The position numbers and the translations under genes were made by a program. From Rhynchonema sp. JSB1_4 (Eukaryota > Nematoda > Chromadorea > Monhysterida > Xyalidae), in the NCBI GenBank assembly GCA_030248065.1, contig JASAMV010002759.1:1-64000 (forward strand): 64,000 nt of DNA, in the 5' to 3' direction. Numbering within the stretch: the first letter of the stretch is position 1; each line of letters begins with the position of its first letter. The notes beneath the pieces are model-generated. The model saw nothing but the letters and a program-made list of their open reading frames with translations. It had not been told where the DNA came from and searched no databases. Below, in pieces: positions 60,985 through 64,000 of this stretch.

Positions 60985-61835
60985 CAGTGTAGTTCCTGGT
61001 CCGGCGCGGCGGTTAGTGTACCTACCCTTTTTTTTCGTGCGGCGGTTAGTGTACCTCCCTGGGGGGAAGGGGGGGGAAGACCCAAATTCAGGAAAAAGTC
61101 ACTTTTTGAGGTAGAAAATTTGACCGATTTTTGGCCCTTTTTGGAAAAAAATTCTCCATAAAAAGGGTATTTTGGCGACTTTTGACAACATTGACCTAAA
61201 AATCACTCATGTTAGGCCTAAAAATGCCCATTTTAGGCCTAAAATTGTCTATTTTAGGCAAAAATTGAGGCGGTTAGTGTACCTGGCGCGGCGGTTAGTG
61301 TACTAGTGTACCTTGGTCGCGGCGGTTAGTGTACCTTAGGGCAGTGTTGGAGGTACTCTGGAGGGGGGGATACCTACTGTACCGCGCTCGGCGAGGGGGG
61401 GATACCTACTGTACCAGAGCCGATAGCCTGGGGGGGGTTATGTACCTAGGGGGGTGTGGGGGGGGTTAGGTTTTGGGGTAAAAATTTTTAATGTGTTTAT
61501 TATGTGTGGAATCGTGTGAAAACGTAGTATTTGCGCGCGTAGCGCGCGAATTTGGGGTAATTTGAGGTAAAAACCACTGATTTAACACTAATTTTGGTCA
61601 TTTTGATCAAAAAATGGCACTTTTGAGGCAAAATCGGGGGGGATACCTACTGTACGGGGTGGATATCGGGGGGGATACCTAATGTACCCTGCCAAACAGC
61701 GGGGGGAGACCTACGGTACCAGGCGAGGGGGGATACCTACTGTACTAGGGGGGGCTACCCCCCCCCCCCAAACCCCCCCCCCCCACCTCCAACACTGCCT
61801 TAGGGGGGACCCCCCTCCCCCCAGGAACTACCTTG
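60985..61835. mobile_element. hAT-type MITE, family C, copy 2, nested in F
   Basis: Ends CAGTGTAGTTCCTGG and CCAGGAACTACCTTG. Flanks are runs of C, so the target duplication cannot be read exactly. It hosts element E. Confidence 0.82.
61342..61797. mobile_element. hAT-type MITE, family E, nested in C
   Basis: Starts CAGTGTTGGAGGTA and ends ACCTCCAACACTG. The exact 8-bp duplication CCTTAGGG lies at 61334-61341 and 61798-61805. Repeats of GGGGATACCTACTGTACC lie near both ends, with a hairpin GCGCGC-GTA-GCGCGC at 61533-61548. Confidence 0.92.
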
Positions 61836-62128
61836 CCCCCCCCCAGAGTTCGGACTCGGGTCATCTATCTATCGTCAAGGGATGCGAGAGCATTGTGTGA
61901 CTGTTGTATTTAGCAAATTATTGGAAAAAAATTAATTTGGAGTCCTGTCTACGCCTAGGCAACACATTTCGGGTCCCAATTTATCTATCGTCAACACCCT
62001 GACCAAGTACTACACTGAAGGGGGGCCTGTTAATTTGGTGGTAATCTACTAACCTCTCTATTTTTTTAGATTTGGGCCCGAACCCTCAAACCTCCGGCCC
62101 GGCCCGAATTTTTGGCTCAGATTTTAAC

Positions 62129-62524
62129 CAGTGATGTGGTTGGGGGGGGGGTTTTGGGGGTATTCCCCCCCCGCCCCCCCCCCCCCCCGACTGCTAGGTA
62201 GCTTTCTTGCTCCGAAACCCATACCCCCAAACTGGCTAGCTAGCTTTCTTGCTCCGGTCATCAAGTAAGAAAAGTGTTGATTTTAGTGCCAAAATGACCA
62301 TTTTGTGGGCCAAAATGGTCAAATTCGTTCAAATTTTCTGACACGTGCACAAAAATACACATTTTAAGGCTTATTTTAGCAAAATTTCGACCAATTTTTA
62401 TACCCCTGTTTTTGACTTCTGGACCAATACCCCCCAAATCGGGGTACCCGGCTAGCTAGCTAGCTTTCTTGCGCCGGACCCCTCCAGCTAGCTAGCTTTC
62501 TTGCTCGGACCAACTACATCACTG
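62129..62524. mobile_element. hAT-type MITE, family J, nested in a GGCC-rich element
   Basis: Ends CAGTGATGTGGTTGG and CCAACTACATCACTG. The exact 8-bp duplication ATTTTAAC lies at 62121-62128 and 62525-62532. Sub-terminal repeats of GCTAGCTAGCTTTCTTGC. The interrupted host sequence resumes exactly as the uninterrupted relative near 12950. Confidence 0.92.
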
Positions 62525-62872
62525 ATTTTAACCCAATTTTTGTCATAATTTTTGCGATTTTTTGAATCTATTTTTTTGGTTGAAAATTCATTGTTTGCCA
62601 TGAAAAAGTACTGACAATACTGATCACTTACTTGCAGAATCCGTCAGAAATTTTAGTATTTTAGACCAAAAATCCCTACTTTTTCACTAAAATGAGTCAC
62701 TTCAGAAGCTTCGGGCCGGGGTGCCCGGCCCGGCCCCGCCCGACCCTCCCTCCAAATCTCCGGCCCGGCCCGAGCCAAAAGCCCAAAATCGCGGCCCGAC
62801 ACGAGGTCGGGCCGGCCCAGTGCTGTGGCTGGGAGGAGGGGCCCCCAATGGTACCCTACCCGCCCCGGCCTG

Positions 62873-63242
62873 CAGTGTAGTTCCTGGTCCGGAGGGGAAC
62901 AGGCGGTACCCCCCTTTTTTCGGAGGGGGAACAGACGTACCCACCTGGGGGGAGGACCCAAATTTGGAGAAAAGTCATTTTTTGAGGTCGAAAATTTGGC
63001 TCATTTTTGCCCCTTTTAGGAAAAAATCTCAATAAAAAGGGTATCTTGGCGATTTTTGACGACATTGACCAAAAAATCACTCATTTTTTGCCTAAAAATG
63101 CCTATTTTAGGTCAAAATTTGCCTATTTTAGGCAAAAATTGGGGGAGCAGACGTACCCGGAGGGGGAACAGTGGGGCAGGCGTACCATGGAGGGGGAACA
63201 GACGTACCCGAAGGGGGACCCCCTCCCCCAGGAACTACACTG
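62873..63242. mobile_element. hAT-type MITE, family C, copy 3, nested in family A copy 4
   Basis: Ends CAGTGTAGTTCCTGG and CCAGGAACTACACTG. The exact 8-bp duplication CCGGCCTG lies at 62865-62872 and 63243-63250. The host A element begins CAGTGCTGTGGCTGGG at 62818 and continues past 63243 with its hairpin at 63344-63358; its right end is not intact. Confidence 0.9.
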
Positions 63243-64000
63243 CCGGCCTGGTACCCTACCCGCCCCGATTTTTGCCCTCAAAATGCCCATTTTCGGTCAA
63301 AAATGCCCAAATTTCGACCGACAACACTTAAAGTGCAAAAAATCGCGCGCTGCGCGCGATATATGCACTTTATAGCATATAAAAATAGGCACCCAAAAAA
63401 ACTTGTATTGTACCCTACCCGCCCCGATAAATCTTCCCCCTCCCCTCCCCAAACCGGATTTCCCCCCAAGATTCCATGTACACTACCACTACCCCATGTA
63501 CACTACCACTACTGTTGTTCGTTCAGAGCAGGCAGATGGTTGCAAGGTACCCTTGGGGGGGATGGATCCAGATGGTTGCAAGGTACCCCCCTACCCAGCC
63601 TCCAGAAGGTTGCAAGGTACCCCTGGGGTCCGAAAAAAGGGTGTTTTTTGCATGCTTTTTTCTGCAAAATTGGCCGAGAAAATGGTACTTTTTTGCATTT
63701 TGGCCGAAAATTTGCCCAAACTAGCTATTATATGGAGGTTTTTGGAACAAAAACAGGCAAATTTTTGCTCATTTGCATCATTAGTGCAATTTTTGGCTCA
63801 AGTTACTGAATTCAAGTATTTTCACACGAAATAAACACCATAATGTCACTTTCTGCGTCTTCGGAAACATTTGGTTCGAAGAAAATTTTCTCTCAAAATT
63901 CTTCTCTAAGCAAAACTGATGTTTTGAACCGCAAGTGTCGGGTGTCGGGTCCCAAAAAACCGACACCCGACATCTGGAGGTACCCGACACCTACACTTTT

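Larger units (their letters stand above)
60604..62017. mobile_element. hAT-type MITE, family F, copy 3, carrying two nested elements
   Basis: Ends CAGGGTAGTACTTGGGG and CAAGTACTACACTG, with an interior like copies 1 and 2. It is interrupted at 60985-61835 by a family C element and again at 61879 by an 81-bp insertion between CAA repeats. The hairpin is at 60836-60850. Confidence 0.85.
57600..64000. mobile_element. Transposon mosaic 3: densely nested short hAT-type elements
   Basis: From 57.63 kb to the window end nearly every stretch can be assigned to a short inverted-repeat family: a G-type GGCC-rich element (57.63-58.0), an H-type element (about 58006-58302), D1, D2 in C, A3, F with C and E inside, J in a G-type host, C3 in A4, a piece shared with 5.65-5.88 kb (63.53-63.83), and the start of a K element at the edge. 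No host gene and no transposase were seen; long frames are GGCC- or CCTACCCGCC-repeat artefacts. Confidence 0.8.

Overview
The window reads as nuclear DNA of an invertebrate metazoan. The genes are conserved eukaryotic ones, cut by many short GT-AG introns whose 3' ends are often TTTCAG-like. A nematode is my best guess but is not proven. Supporting hints are a CDK-inhibitor exon with the motif WGFDF, two interstitial blocks of TTAGGC (the repeat known from nematode telomeres), CSalpha-beta peptides and a nucleoside hydrolase. All exon joins were made by eye, using reading frame, splice sites and family similarity. Most joined models close in phase at every intron, which is strong internal support.

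Layout. 394-5228 (-): nine-exon C2H2 zinc-finger gene with two MITEs in its introns. 5.4-8.3 kb: transposon mosaic. 8664-9669 (+): small membrane protein with a basic, Gly-rich tail. 10.2-11.3 kb (+): Gly-rich exons around a 650-bp inverted repeat. 11.9-17.2 kb: second transposon mosaic. 17275-22644 (+): complete eIF3d in 14 exons. 23076-about 26134 (-): nucleoside hydrolase. 27510-28804 (-): secreted protein with two tandem CSalpha-beta domains. 30541-31931 (-): alkyladenine DNA glycosylase. 32706-43481 (-): XRN1/Pacman in about 36 exons. 44707-about 48778 (-): SMYD4-like SET/MYND protein. 52627-52947 (-): membrane-anchored CSalpha-beta-like peptide. 54415-54735 (-): CIP/KIP CDK-inhibitor exon. 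About 55-57.3 kb: unidentified candidate exons. 57.6-64.0 kb: third transposon mosaic.

The repeats are mainly short non-autonomous elements with terminal inverted repeats starting CAGTG or CAGAGG and 8-bp target-site duplications. Eleven of these duplications are exact and two more match at 7 of 8 bases. This marks them as hAT-type; no transposase was recognised. Several are nested up to three deep. Families without other clear similarity share a small internal GC hairpin whose arms stay complementary while the loop varies.

Nothing suggests an operon or a single pathway. eIF3d (translation initiation), XRN1 (5'-3' mRNA decay) and the glycosylase (base-excision repair) are housekeeping genes. 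The CSalpha-beta genes look like secreted or surface defence or signalling peptides. Notable genome-level traits are a recurrent unusual 5' splice site, GTTGG, in at least five genes, and a decamer TGATGTTTCA seen about 15 times.
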